Shown here: positions 1 through 11,182 of the stretch, piece by piece
Layout: every line of letters starts with the position of its first letter
Position numbering within the stretch: the stretch's first letter is position 1
Source of the DNA: Edolisoma coerulescens
Lineage: Eukaryota; Chordata; Aves; Passeriformes; Campephagidae
Length of the DNA: 64,000 bases
Assembly: GCA_013397115.1 (NCBI GenBank)
Contig: VWZW01000500.1
Coordinates: 263,777 to 327,776, forward strand
Direction: 5' to 3'
Notes under the pieces: generated by a model
Seen by the model: the letters and a program-made list of their open reading frames with translations, nothing else
Database searches by the model: none
What the model was told of the DNA's origin: nothing
Position numbers and translations under genes: made by a program

Positions 1-142
1 TGCCAGAGATTTCCAGAGTGTAAATAAAAATTATTTCTAAATGCTTTGCACTACACATCTATGCTGCCTCCAGCACTGCCCAGGGCTTTTGCACCGGTTC
101 CTGCTTGCCCTCTCTCTGTCTCGCCTCCCCTGCCTTGCCCAC

Positions 143-275
143 CTGCAGGACAGATGAGGGTTAGGCTGCAAATATCTTCTGGGTACTGAGCAGCATAGAC
201 GCCAGCAACATTTCCCCCCATGGAAGTGCCAACCAGATGAAAGGGCCTTCTGTTCAGCTTGATGCACTCCACGAA
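143..275 (-). CDS. ABHD6: ABHD6 coding exon 4 (residues 131-174, nucleophile elbow)
   Basis: Acceptor CTCCCTGCCAG, donor GCAG|GTGGGC. Encodes FVECIKLNRRPFHLVGTSMGG..., with Ser148 in GTSMGG as nucleophile. It ends ...LICPA plus one base. The next exon is not in the window; positions 1-142 are intron. Confidence 0.95.
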
Positions 276-3200
276 CTGGCAGGGAGCAGAAGGAGCGTTG
301 TTAGGAGAGAGGAAACAACAGCATGGGGTCAGGCCATTAGAGAAATTCAACTCAAAAGCTTGAGGCTGGTGGCTCTGGCTGCTTGGGAAGGGAGGGAGCG
401 AGGCTGCACAAGGCAGACTCATGGGGCTTAGCATCCCTCACGTCCCCACATCCCTCTGCAGAGGTGATGGGATGCTGGGACTTTACCTCGTGTATTCTCT
501 TAGCTTGCCCACTGATGGAGTAATCATCCAAGTCCGAGCGGGTTGTGCCCTCGTGCCCAGGCATGTCCACACACACCAAGTGCAGGTTATTTGGCAGGAA
601 CTGCAGAAACAAACCAGGGGTGGTTACAGGGCAGGGAAACTGCTGCAAAGCCCAGGGATGGCAAGGGGGGAGGCCGGGTGGGAGCAGGGGGGTCACTCTC
701 CTCCTGGCAGCCCTGGTTGCTTGTGCACCAGAGTAAGTCAGTTCAGGTACCAAGGATGACATGATGAGAGAGCGTGGCCAAGACTTGCTTCCCATGGAGG
801 CAGCAGGTGTGTACTGCTCTTCCCCTGCAGCTCTGCATGTTATAGGGGCGAAGGGATGCAACAAGCAATGGGCATGGAGCTGAAGAGTGTGTTCCTAGCA
901 TGTCACAGCACTCATCCCATCCCATGCATGTGACCACTGGGCCCCCACACTGCCCCCAAGCCCAGGACCATCAGTTCTCAGTAAGGGTCAACATGATAGA
1001 AACAGAATCCCACCTTGACTATGGACAGCCACATGTCTTTGTGGGCAGAGAAGCCATGTAACATCAGGATGGATGGTCGGTATCCAGGTCTTCCTCTATA
1101 GGAATAACAAAACTGATAGTCATCGTAGCTTGCATATCTAACCTGCATGCCCAGGGCTCGGCGCCAATACCTGGAAACAGGGAGAAAACACCAGTGAGTC
1201 AGACAAGACCAGGGCCCAGCCACGGTATAAGCCAGGTGACAAGTCCCAAAGCAGCCACAGATTTGTTGGCTTAGGAAGGCCAGTCAGGTTGGGCTCTCAC
1301 TGGTGCCATAATGGTACTACTGGGATTAACCCTGCACATCTGGTCCCTGGACAGGTGTAGTACTGGTGGCTGGCTGCACTGCAGATGGTTTGTGGAGACA
1401 CTCTGTTAAGAACTTTTAAAAAAGACCCTAAATAACTCATTTAGAAATGGAAATGGGCCAAAATAACAATGCTAAAACAGAAAATGCCCAAAGGCTGGTA
1501 TGAGGACAGAGACTGGAGAGAGGGGCAAGGCAGCGTGCAGGACGGGCAGGCCAAGGGAGACAGTTCTCCCAGGTGGATAAGGTGGATCTGTCACAGGGTT
1601 ATTTGGACACAGTCCTGTGTCAATGGGAGTACATCACCCCACAGACAAACACATCAGCTCCCAGCCAAAACAACCATGTCACCCTGGAGCACCACAGAAA
1701 CCCATGGACCAGCTACACGGCCTTTGAAAATGTATTTATACACACACAAAGGACCAGAGGGGACCATCCTTACACTGGGTTTAGCACCCCACAAGATAGC
1801 AGGCTAACCCCAAGGCTGTTCCTCTGAAAGCAGAGGCACACAGCTCCTGCCAGCACATGCTGGCAGCCTGCTCAGAGGACGCAGCGAAACTGCCGGCCAG
1901 AAGGACCTGGACAGAGATTATCGGTGACACTTCGGACACATGATGTGTACGTGCAGCCCAAGGCGGACAGCACGGTCGCTTTCCCTGCGTTTCCCCTGTG
2001 CTAGATATAACCTTTGTCAGGACAACTACTGGGCTACTCCTGGTGGCCAAGACACTGGCAAATACTTTTATATGCTGTATCAGAGGTTATTTAAGACACA
2101 AGACCAAGGTCACCAACACTTCTGGAGTGTCCTACCTCTCTGCCCACTCAAAGCTTATGCATAGTGGAATCCTCTTTTAGCATAATCTCTTTTTTGAGGG
2201 AGTTAGTGGGACTTAAGCAGCATCTCAGCTCTGTGCTGGTCCTATGAGAGGTGAATTTTTCCCTAATAAGTGTCTTAAGAGTCCTTGCCTCAAAGGCACT
2301 GGTGTGAACTACCGATGGGCAAGATGATAACATTTTTAGCAACTGATCCGAACGGATCCATTCAGCAGAAGGCAAAATAATCTGTACAAAGCTGAACTGA
2401 TCCCTCACAAGGTGTTAACTCACTTAGTAGCAACAGCTAAACTGATTAACCCCTGTTGAAGCACAGGCAGAGCAGCTCCAGGGTCAGCGGGGCAGCCCTG
2501 GGCATCCTGCCAGGCAGGAAGGCGCATTAGTGGCAGGGAAAGCAGTGAGGCTGTGGGTGAGGGGGGCCCAGTGTGACCTTTGACTGCGCCAGCTGAGGAC
2601 ACACAGACTGGCAGCAAGGAGGAGCGGGCAGGGAATTTTGGAAGAAGGCAGAAACTTCCCCCGGGACCTCCCAGAAGCAGTGCTGCAAAGCTGGAGCTGC
2701 ATGGGGCTGAAAGGGGAGGGCAGCACAGCATGCTGCCTGCACCTCTCCTGCCTCTGCTGATGGGGAAACACAACCATTTCACCCCGGAAAAAAATCCAAC
2801 TTGGAAAGAAGCCAATAGAAAAGGAAGATTAAGGGCAAACCCACGCTTCTCGTCCACTGGCCCTAACAAAAGAGGTGCCCGTGGCACACAGGGCATCACA
2901 GTTACTCTTGCAGGAAGCCCATACTGCCAGAAATGCTGGAAGAGAGAGAGATGGGGGGAGCACACCCTTCAAAAGAAGACAGCCCTTCTGACCCCTGCTC
3001 ACATGCTCCTTCCCTCACCCAAACACAGACCAACCTGCCCACAGTGCATTTTCACTCAGCCCCTTACCTGCAACCCCAAAAGAACAAAGGCAGCAGGGCA
3101 TTCTCTGCCTTCTGCTCAGCCTGGCTCCTCCAAGCCCCCAGCATCAGACCCTGCACCTCTTTTCCCTGTCCTGCCACCCCTGCCTGTGGCTGCTGAAGGC

Positions 3201-4579
3201 TTCACCCTGACCACACTCACTCAGCAGCGTTTTCCAGGGATCCTCCTCGGAACCTCAGTCCATCAGGGTCCTCCCTGGCTTCCACCAGCTGCTCATATAT
3301 CCAAAGAAATAAACCACTTTGACTGCCAAACCCTGTACCAGCTGGATATCCATGGGGCAGCAAAAGGCTGTGACACTGCCTGCTCTTCTTTGCAGAGTGA
3401 CAGTCCCATCACTGGGGTTTTCATCCCATGCTCCCTCCTCTCTCAGATGCTGTGAATAAAAGGCTGCTAATTAAAGTGCTTTTAGAAACGGGCTTCATCC
3501 CATTGCTACACCTGAGTGCTACAGTGGGCAAACAGCTTCCTCTCACAGGAGGTCACTTGGATTTGGGAACACCCCATGAGCTGAAATGCAGGAGCCACCA
3601 CCTGCCAGCAGCATGTGAGGGCAGCCTGACACGCTGCCTGCTCTGCCCGTGCTGTCTGTCTGCTCTGCCCACACTGCCTGCTGCTGCCTGCTCCACGCTG
3701 GGGGATGAGACTCTGCCCCAACTTCTGAAGGGACTTATTCCAGCTTTTCCTTGCAACAAGCCCAGAGAGGAAAGCTGCCAGTGGGCTTATCACTGATTTC
3801 CAGGGACAAAGGAGGACTGAATGATGTAGTGCTTGCCTCCCAGTATCAGAAAGGACAAGATTCAAGGGGATAAGGAAAAGCATCCCGCCATCTTCTCTGA
3901 TGCTTCATTCCAGAAGAAAAACAGAGGATGAGAAAAGCCTCATCCATAACTACTAATGAGGGCAAAGTCCCTGCCTGCTGAGCAGGCTGTCAGCTGGGAT
4001 GGAGCGTGTGAGCCCGGGGACACCCACAACACAGCCACATTGATGAGGTGGGAGGTCACCAGACTGCCACAGCTGCCGGGCTGGTGTACAGACTGCAACG
4101 GCCGTGCTTGGGGAAAGCAACCCAAAAAGGTTTGGAGAGATCTTGCAAGCTGGCACTGCAGTGGCAGCCTGGCCAACAGCCCCTTGGCACAGCCAGACCC
4201 CTGGGACAGCAAGGGGCCTGACAGACATAGGCCTCGGCAGCAAAAATGCAATAGGAAAATGCCATTTTCTTCTCCCAGACACGGTTAAAGCTGCAGGCAG
4301 CTGGCACGGCCCCGGAGGACCTCAGCTCACCCGCTGCCATGGCCGTCAGGGGCAGGAACACCCAGCTCTGTTACAGCACTGTGAGCTGTGCGTGTGGGGA
4401 GCCCTGCTGGGCACAGTTCCACCCCCGCCACACCGACAGCAGCGGGGCTCGTGCACTCACCAGTAGTAGATGCGGATAAGCGCCGAGGGCCAGAGGAGGA
4501 ATGAGGCCACGAAGGCCAGGATGGGGATAGCCAGGGTGCCGCCAGCGATGACAAACATGTTCAGCACATCCAGGTCCAT
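143..4579 (-). CDS. ABHD6: ABHD6, monoacylglycerol lipase (5' part, four coding exons)
   Basis: Alpha/beta-hydrolase-domain protein 6 is an integral membrane serine hydrolase that cleaves monoacylglycerols such as 2-arachidonoylglycerol. The joined exons 4461-4579, 1014-1170, 487-600 and 143-275 give 174 residues plus one base, colinear with the first half of the human protein (337 aa). Residues 9-29 form one hydrophobic anchor (MFVIAGG...LAFVASFLLW). HGF at 78-80 is the oxyanion-hole region. GTSMGG at 146-151 is the nucleophile elbow with Ser148, the same position as in human. The catalytic Asp and His are encoded by exons left of the window, so the gene is cut by the window edge, not broken. 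The start ATG (4579-4577) follows family length and sequence. Introns are 3290, 413 and 211 bp, all GT-AG. Divergent from DNASE1L3, as in mammals. Confidence 0.95.
487..600 (-). CDS. ABHD6: ABHD6 coding exon 3 (residues 93-130)
   Basis: 114 nt, phase 0 at both ends. Acceptor TTTCTGCAG, donor GAG|GTAAAG. Encodes FLPNNLHLVCVDMPGHEGTT..., the conserved DMPGHEGTTR motif following beta-4 of the family. Confidence 0.95.
1014..1170 (-). CDS. ABHD6: ABHD6 coding exon 2 (residues 40-92)
   Basis: Acceptor CTGTTTCCAG, donor AAG|GTGGGA, in frame with the preceding split codon. Encodes YWRRALGMQVRY... and the HGFSAHKDMW segment, the beta-3 strand and oxyanion loop of the hydrolase fold. Confidence 0.95.
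4461..4579 (-). CDS. ABHD6: ABHD6 first coding exon (residues 1-39, membrane anchor)
   Basis: Begins MDLDVLNMFVIAGGTL and ends ...ALIRIYYW, with the Trp codon split TG|G. The donor is GTGAGT just left of 4461. A plausible acceptor (TTCCTAAATGCAG) lies at 4611-4609, so the full exon is probably 4461-4608 with 29 bases of 5' UTR. The exon encodes the single transmembrane or signal-anchor helix. Confidence 0.95.
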
Positions 4580-6265
4580 GCTGCTCTTCAGTACTCAGTC
4601 TCACCTCCCTGCATTTAGGAAGGTTCTGAGGTTAACCACCAGAAATTATGACAAGTCATTGCTAAACGAGAACTGCTGTTAGGTGAGGAGGAAAGTGGAT
4701 CTGCAAGAGGCAGATATCACTCAGGAGCACAGCAAAGTCTCCTTCAGTTTTAAAACCCAATTATTTCTTCTGGTTCCTTAATGGATCTAATTATTGCAAT
4801 GTTATCCTCTCTGGAGAGCACATCTCAAACGGGCAGTGAGCCTCCTAACAGGCACGGAACATGTCTGGGGTGACAGGGCACAACATGGCCCTTGGGACAC
4901 TTTGCAGACACAGGAAGCACAGCCCCCCAAGGGGTGCAGGCAGGGTCAGCTTCAGGCAGGCTCCACGCTTCTTTTCAGAGGCAGGTGTCCAGCTCTGTCT
5001 CTCTTCCCTCCCCCTGCCTGATCCCAAGTCCCCAGCACACAACCACTGACCTAGAATTCATGGTTGAGCCCAGCTCTCATTACTGCTCTGCATAGGCACC
5101 AACTAATCAAGGAAGCAGAGCCTATTAATGGATTCGGGAACAGAAGGAAAAAAATTGGCAGGGCACTCTTTGGTGTCCAGCCCTTATCAGAGACAAATTT
5201 ATCCCCACCCCCACATCCTCCCTTCTGCCCCACATTTTGCACTTGCTGTGGATCACGGAATCCCATCCCTCCTTCCCAGCATCCTTCAGACAAATCTCAG
5301 GGACAGCAAGTGGAGGACACTGGGAGCAAGGGCAAGCTCTCACACAATGTCATGTTTGTCCCTGAACTCTCCCCACCACAGGCAGCTGGGATATACTTTT
5401 CTCATTAAGAGATTAAATGCTGCCTCACACACATCTCCTCTAATTCCCCCTGCTAACCAACTCACGGCTCCCCCTTTCCTCGGCACTGGCCGTTTTGTCC
5501 CACATTTGTAAAACGAAACAACCTCAATGCCTGCTCTCCCACCAGCCACCCATCCCCCATCACCACCTCCACAGTTTTCTCCGTGCCAGGACAGTCAGAT
5601 TTTTTCCAGCTTCCTGCAAGACTCCCAGTGGTGTGTTTGTGGTATGTGATGCCATGAAACAGGAAGACAATCATCACAGTCACAGCCTCCCGCTCCCAGA
5701 CACCATCACATTGCACCACGCTGAACCCCCCCGTTACACACAACCAAGAGAAACGGTTTACAGAACCTCTGAAGCATCAGCCAGATTTGCCCTCTTCCCC
5801 CATGGAAAACAGGAATAACCGAAATTTGAGGAATACTGTAAATATTTCCACCAGGCACCTCCTTAACAAAGCGAAACCTCATTTCCGCCTTCAAGCCTCA
5901 ACAACACGTCGTTATTCATTTAATTAGCATTTTGTAGAAAGATCCTTGATCTCAGCATGACTTGTTCATAGATAAACACTTTATGCAACCGATAAACCTC
6001 ATCCATGGGAGCAGGGCTGCGAGGGAGCCCACCCCAGAGCACTCACTGCCTTTCGCTATGTCACTAAAACAGGGCAGAAATTAAGCACAGAAAATCGCCC
6101 TTGTTCCCATTGGTGACCCGTAACGAGGGAAGGCTGCATGAAGGAAAAGGCGTGGGATGGTGTGAGCCCCTGTACTCCCTGGCACGAGGTCACCACCTCC
6201 GCCTCCACTCCACACCACTTTTAGAAAGCTAAACGAGGAGAAAGCCTTTAAAAAGCCTGGCTTAC

Positions 6266-6335
6266 CTTGCAGAACTTCCCTTCTCCTCTCGGCACAAGTC
6301 CTGCTCGCTGTGGGCAGCGGCGGTGTCTGAAAACA
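6266..6335 (-). other. ABHD6: candidate internal 5'-UTR exon of ABHD6
   Basis: Read on the minus strand, this 70-bp block has a strong pyrimidine-rich acceptor (CCTCTTCTGACAG) on one side and a consensus donor (GCAAG|GTAAGCC) on the other. It lies 1.66 kb upstream of the ATG exon and downstream of the CpG-rich block. It has no long reading frame of its own, as expected for untranslated leader. The splice signals are seen directly; assignment to ABHD6 is inference from position and strand. Confidence 0.4.
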
Positions 6336-6539
6336 CTGTCAGAAGAGGAAAAAAACAAGGTCAAAATCGCAGTCCTGCTTTTACTCCTCCCTTCAGGCTC
6401 GGCAGCCCGGTGAGTTTGGGGTATTTAAACCACCATCTTCCCTTCAAGACGTCTCATATTCACCTTCTGACCAACCTTTCCCCTGCTTATGTAAATATGG
6501 TCTTTCGTACAATAAAGCCCGCTTTGTTCCAAGCAGGAG

Positions 6540-7180
6540 CAAAGTGCAAGCTGCCATCGGAGAGGGAGCGAGAGCCGCGGCGGGGAGAGCCGAGCCCAGC
6601 AGCCCTGGGCAGGGCTGCGCGGACCCAGCGCCGCGGGCTCATGCTCGCCCTTCGGGTGATTACTGCTATTAGAACAAAGCCAGCTAAGCTGCTTCTCGTC
6701 CCCTTCCTCTTTGTCTTAAAGGTACTTTTCCAGGCATTCTCCGTGCCCCCCCCTCCGAGCCTTTCCTGTGTGAGACAGGCTGAAGTTAAGCGCAGCCGCA
6801 GGAAATTATTGGGGAGGGAGCAAAATGCTGGCCTGACCTCGCTGGCGGATTTTGGCTGTGAAATTCACGGGGGACGATCAATAGGAGCACCGGAGCCACC
6901 CGGCATGACTTCTGGGGGCTGCTTCAGGCCAGAAAATGCCTGCGAGCCCCCCCTTGCCGCGGCCGCAGGGGCAGCCGGGCGGTGCTGTCCCCGTGGCGCC
7001 GGAGCGTTTGGGCAGGGCCGAGCCCCGGCGCACCGTGCCGCCCGTGCACGCCCGGCGAGCCCCGGCAGGGCCCCGCTGCTCGCGAGTGCCTGGCGGGGAG
7101 GGTGCTCGGGGAGCCCCGTGGCGCTTCCGAGCCTCCTGCGTGGGCAGAGCACCGCCACTGATTTCCATGGCTACCTCCGA
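6540..7180. promoter_or_regulatory. CpG-rich block upstream of ABHD6 (possible promoter)
   Basis: GC-rich with many CpG dinucleotides (runs such as gccgcggcggggagagccg and ggccgcaggggcagccgggcgg), in clear contrast to the AT-richer flanks. It lies just upstream, in the ABHD6 sense, of the candidate untranslated exon. A 403-codon open frame crosses it on the plus strand but looks like a by-product of low stop-codon density. CpG-island promoter is the likeliest reading; no transcription start can be fixed. Confidence 0.4.
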
Positions 7181-9375
7181 TGGAGGAAAATGTCAGCAGG
7201 CTCAGCCGTGCAGTCAGGGGCAGCCGCCGTCACCACAGTCCCCAGCACATCCTGCCCCATGAAGCCACCCCTGCACCCAGCAGTGCTGCAGGAACACCGG
7301 CTCCCAAAGCCCCGTGGGAGCACCCACAGTGGCAATGCCCTGCCATGGTGCTTTGCCCAGGGAATGATAACCCTCCCTGCTGCACTGGGACCAGGCAGCA
7401 TCACCCCAGGCCCCAGCATAGTCCTTTGCTACCAGCTAGGGGGTAGGTTTTTAAGCTACTGTGGGTTTAAAAATAAAACGAGCCCTCTGGCAACAGCCGT
7501 AAGTCTTCATACCACAGCTCATCCATCACTCTGAGGTGCCCTGTGACCAAGAGTCACAGCAAGTGGCCCCAAGCATTGCTACTGCTTCTCGGAAGGATCT
7601 CCACATACTTCATAAATTAACTTGGGAACATCAATTAGGCAACTCTAATAAATGATGTGTGATCATGGCGGTGATAACGCCAAGCACGCTGCACACATGG
7701 CAGGGCACAGGATGCCAGACCAGGAGCACTGGTTCCCATACTGGCAACAAGCACTAACCACCACAGCCTGCATCCCACCTGGGAGGATCCCCAAAACAAG
7801 GCACCGCAGGTAATGGGATGGTCCCCGGACAGATGCTCAGGGGAGGCTCCACATCTTCATTTGTTTGCTACTTCCTCCCCTGTGTCAGATTCAAGTAAAG
7901 GTTTCAACATCTGCAAAGAGAGGGGCCAACAGGTGGAAGGGGTCTGTGGGTCACTACAGAGGACAGCATGCTGGGGACAGTCCCAAGGCCATGGGACAAA
8001 GGTTTTTTTCCTCTTTCAAGCTTAGTGTGTCACTCCTAGGAGGCTGGGGAAGACCCAACAGTGCAGTTCAGGTGTATCTGTCATGTTTTCCCAAGCCCCA
8101 CAAGAGAGGCAGCAGCAGCACAAAACCCACCCCAAGGCAGAAGGGCCTTGGGTTGGAAGAGGAAACTGGCAGCTGATGCACTGGGCAGCCCCGAGGAAGG
8201 CCAGGCAGGGATTTCACAAAACAGGAATCACATGTATGCCCTCACTGCCAGCATTCAGGCACAAAGGCTGTCCTGGGCTGTGCTCAGCAGGACTGGGCTG
8301 CACAACTGCTATTGCACCCAGGGTTTTGCTCAGCCCACCTGCACCCAGCGCAGTCCATGTCTGACTGATCACTGAATAGCAGAAAGCTAAGCAGCACATT
8401 TAGGCATATGTTAATTTGGTTCTTTTAAGATCTGAAAAGTAAAAAGCATCAACCAATTTTAAGATCTCACTGCAGAAAACATGGGGCTTTGAGGGACCTC
8501 AGTGGCTGAGGTGGGCCCCCCAGAAGCCCCAACTCACACCACTAACCATGTAAAAAGAAAAACCCAAAACATGCAAGTGAACCCTTTCCCTTGGAAAGTC
8601 CTTCACCCTTGCATCCTCTGAAACCAGAAAAATAATATTGACTATAAACGACGATGTAAGTACTGTTATGATTCCCCAGTGGTGCAGTTTGCTATGGGAT
8701 CCTTTAGGTGCTAATCACAGTGAAGTTGTAATTTAATATCTATTAACATTTGAAAAATCTCTGTCTGTCAGTCAGCCAGCTCTCAATCTTAATCCTGCTC
8801 TGGTGAGCCAAGAGTAGGAAATGTGCCCTTTCACCTTCATTTATTTATAGATGGCAGAAATGAGATCATTATTTCTGCAGCAGCGTTTCACAAAACGTCC
8901 ATCTCTGAGCCATTTGTGTCTGTGCAACACGGCTCCAACATGAGCCAGAGAGTCTGGGCTGCTCCCTGACCCTGCTGCTGTACCCCAGGCTGGGAATATG
9001 CAGGGACAAGCCATCAGCATCACTGCCAGCCAGCCTGGGGACAAGGTGGATGAAAGACATGACCCAAGCAGGCTGTGCTGCCAGTCAGCTGCTGGTTTAG
9101 AAATTCATAACGTGCCCATCCTCCTTCCGGACCCCGTCGCCATCCTCATCCTGCTGCACACGCATGCGGCAGAGCATGCACGGCACATTAGATGTCACGA
9201 GTACGCTCGGACTCAGCCACCTCCTGGGGAGGGGGTAGGAAAGAATTGGGCAGGGGTGAGGTAGGGGTATCCAGGTGCCACATCCTGGGCCCCTACTCTC
9301 AGCACACAGCCCCCCCCGCCAAAGCATCCTCCTCCGACAAAATGACAGCATCCTCCGGACAGCAGCAGCTGAGAC

Positions 9376-9452
9376 CATAGAATCCTTTAGAGTCATGAAA
9401 CGGTTTGCGTTGGAAGGGACCTTAAAGATCATCTTGTTCCAACCCCCTCGCC
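9376..9452 (-). mobile_element. CR1 LINE 3'-end fragment
   Basis: Contains ccatagaatc, then gttggaagggaccttaaaga and ttccaacccc, the hallmark 3'-terminal sequence of avian CR1 retrotransposons read in reverse complement. About 77 bp; heavily 5'-truncated. Inactive relic. Confidence 0.75.
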
Positions 9453-9589
9453 AGCAAATGATTAATTGTTGGGGGAGGGGGGGGAATTTAAAGGCGAATT
9501 AATTCAATCTTTGAATATATATTTTAGTGTTTTTCTTGGATTTCTTCTTGAGCGATCTTCTGCCCACCCCCAGCGATGCCAGGGTTGGG

Positions 9590-9767
9590 ACCAGGGAGAT
9601 CCGGACGCCGGAACGGCCCCCGCTCCGCTCACTTCCCCCCGGGTCCTGTCATTGCCACCGTCAGCCCCGCATCCCGCCCCCCTGCCTCTCACCGTGCCGA
9701 TCCGATCCGATCCGATCCGAGCCGTGCCGGGCCGAAATGGCAGCGGCGGGGGGGGGGAGCCGGGGGG
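9590..9767. promoter_or_regulatory. CpG-rich block left of the assembly gap; candidate ABHD6 exon-1 region
   Basis: GC-rich sequence with dense CpG ending in a G-run at the gap. On the minus strand a consensus donor reads CACG|GTGAGAGG, with the last exon base at 9693. The block could therefore hold the 3' part of a non-coding first exon whose start lies in the gap. It also contains a pentanucleotide array and a GAAATGGCAGC motif resembling a YY1 site. Promoter function is inferred. Confidence 0.35.
9696..9720. repeat. (CCGAT)n microsatellite
   Basis: Four tandem copies of ccgat plus a partial fifth, inside the CpG-rich block just left of the gap. Confidence 0.9.
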
Positions 9768-9870
9768 NNNNNNNNNNNNNNNNNNNNNNNNNNNNNNNNN
9801 NNNNNNNNNNNNNNNNNNNNNNNNNNNNNNNNNNNNNNNNNNNNNNNNNNNNNNNNNNNNNNNNNNNNNN
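9768..9870. other. assembly gap of 103 N
   Basis: A run of 103 N separates the G-run at 9767 from gggacacagctggggtg at 9871. The same right-hand flank recurs at 10731, preceded there by 108 bp of resolved GC-rich sequence (10623-10730), which probably belongs in this gap. Confidence 0.95.
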
Positions 9871-10621
9871 GGGACACAGCTGGGGTGAAAGGGGGATGAG
9901 GTAGGGGCTACAGCGGGGGCTACAGCGGGGTGCGAGGGGGGATGTGATAGGGCTGCTTTGCCGATGCGGCGGGGGGACGCAAGGGCTGCAGGGTGGCTAC
10001 AGTGGGGGGATGGAGAGGGACGTCAATGGAGATGCGAGGGGGGGATGCAATGAAGCTGCAAAAGGAATGCAGGGGAGAAGTAATGGGGCTTCCATGGGGA
10101 TGGCGACACGGGTGGAAAGGGGGATGCCATGGGGGGATTCAGTGGAGCTGTGATGGGAAATCAGTGGGGTTGAAGTGGGGGATGCAACTGGGCTGCAGGG
10201 AGAGTGCAAGCGGTATGTGAGGAATAACAGGGATGCTAGGGGGACAATGTGGGGGTACAAGAGGGGATACAGAGTGGCAGCAGAGGGATGTGATGTGACT
10301 TTAGTGGGAGTGTAAGGGAGGGATACAAGTGGGCTGCAGGGGGTGGGCAGTTACAACAGGGTTAGGGTTAGGTTTACAGCCGAAATGTGAAGGGGGTATG
10401 CAAGGGATGCACCGCAGGGAGCCAAGAAGGATGCAATGAGGCTACAGAACTCACACAATGGGGTTGCCATGGCGATGCAACAGGGATAAAAAAGGGAATC
10501 TGATACGGCAGCAACAGGGTTACAAGAAGGAGACGCGAGGGTGGATATAACAGGGGTTACAACAGGAATGTAAAGGGGATGTAGTACAATTGCCGCGGAG
10601 ATACAAAGGAGAGTGCAGTGC
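9871..10621 (+). repeat. G-rich degenerate minisatellite (first copy)
   Basis: About 750 bp of irregular short repeats built from motifs such as gggggatgc, gctacagcgggg, gggctgcag and acaacaggg. The plus strand is strongly G-rich and C-poor. It includes the telomere-like string agggttagggttaggtt at 10358-10374. No coding potential. Segments 9871-10010 and 10311-10621 recur at 10731-10870 and 10872-11182. Confidence 0.8.
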
Positions 10622-11182
10622 NAGCGGCGGGCGGCGGAACGCGGCGGCTCCGCTGCGCCCTCCCCTCCGCGGGGCGCAGCGGAGAGGCGGGGATGCGGCT
10701 CCGCGGGGCGGGATGCCAGGGGGTATAGGCGGGACACAGCTGGGGTGAAAGGGGGATGAGGTAGGGGCTACAGCGGGGGCTACAGCGGGGTGCGAGGGGG
10801 GATGTGATAGGGCTGCTTTGCCGATGCGACGGGGGGACGCAAGGGCTGCAGGGTGGCTACAGTGGGGGGANTGTAAGGGAGGGATACAAGTGGGCTGCAG
10901 GGGGTGGGCAGTTACAACAGGGTTAGGGTTAGGTTTACAGCCGAAATGTGAAGGGGGTATGCAAGGGATGCACCGCAGGGAGCCAAGAAGGATGCAATGA
11001 GGCTACAGAACTCACACAATGGGGTTGCCATGGCGATGCAACAGGGATAAAAAAGGGAATCTGATACGGCAGCAACAGGGTTACAAGAAGGAGACGCGAG
11101 GGTGGATATAACAGGGGTTACAACAGGAATGTAAAGGGGATGTAGTACAATTGCCGCGGAGATACAAAGGAGAGTGCAGTGC
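10622..11182 (+). repeat. second copy of the minisatellite segments, flanked by single-N joins (probable false duplication)
   Basis: A lone N at 10622 and another at 10871 bracket new sequence 10623-10730 plus 10731-10870, which matches 9871-10010 over 140 bp with one difference (g at 9969, a at 10829). After the second N, 10872-11182 matches 10311-10621 with the same 311-bp length. The block 10011-10310 is absent from the second copy. This looks like an inserted contig, not genuine DNA structure. Confidence 0.8.
10648..10684. other. GC-rich inverted repeat (13-bp stem, 11-nt loop)
   Basis: Left arm ctccgctgcgccc (10648-10660) and right arm gggcgcagcggag (10672-10684) are perfect reverse complements around an 11-base loop. 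It lies in a CpG-dense 108-bp segment and could explain failed sequencing at the gap. Confidence 0.85.

Noticed and set aside
2580..3455. 291-codon open frame inside the first ABHD6 intron, plus strand
   Set aside because: Low-complexity composition and no recognisable domain or splice partner. It is probably chance openness in GC-rich intron.
6323..7534. 403-codon open frame on the plus strand
   Set aside because: It runs through a CpG-rich block where stop codons are rare, has biased Pro/Ala/Gly/Arg composition, shows no family motif, and antisense frames are equally open.
10358..10374. Interstitial telomere or chromosome-end signal
   Set aside because: Only about two and a half TTAGGG units within a G-rich minisatellite. 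This is too short to indicate a telomere or fusion point.
9871..11182. Genuine tandem segmental duplication
   Set aside because: Near-identity, single-N joins at the exact breakpoints and a missing internal block fit an assembly artefact better.
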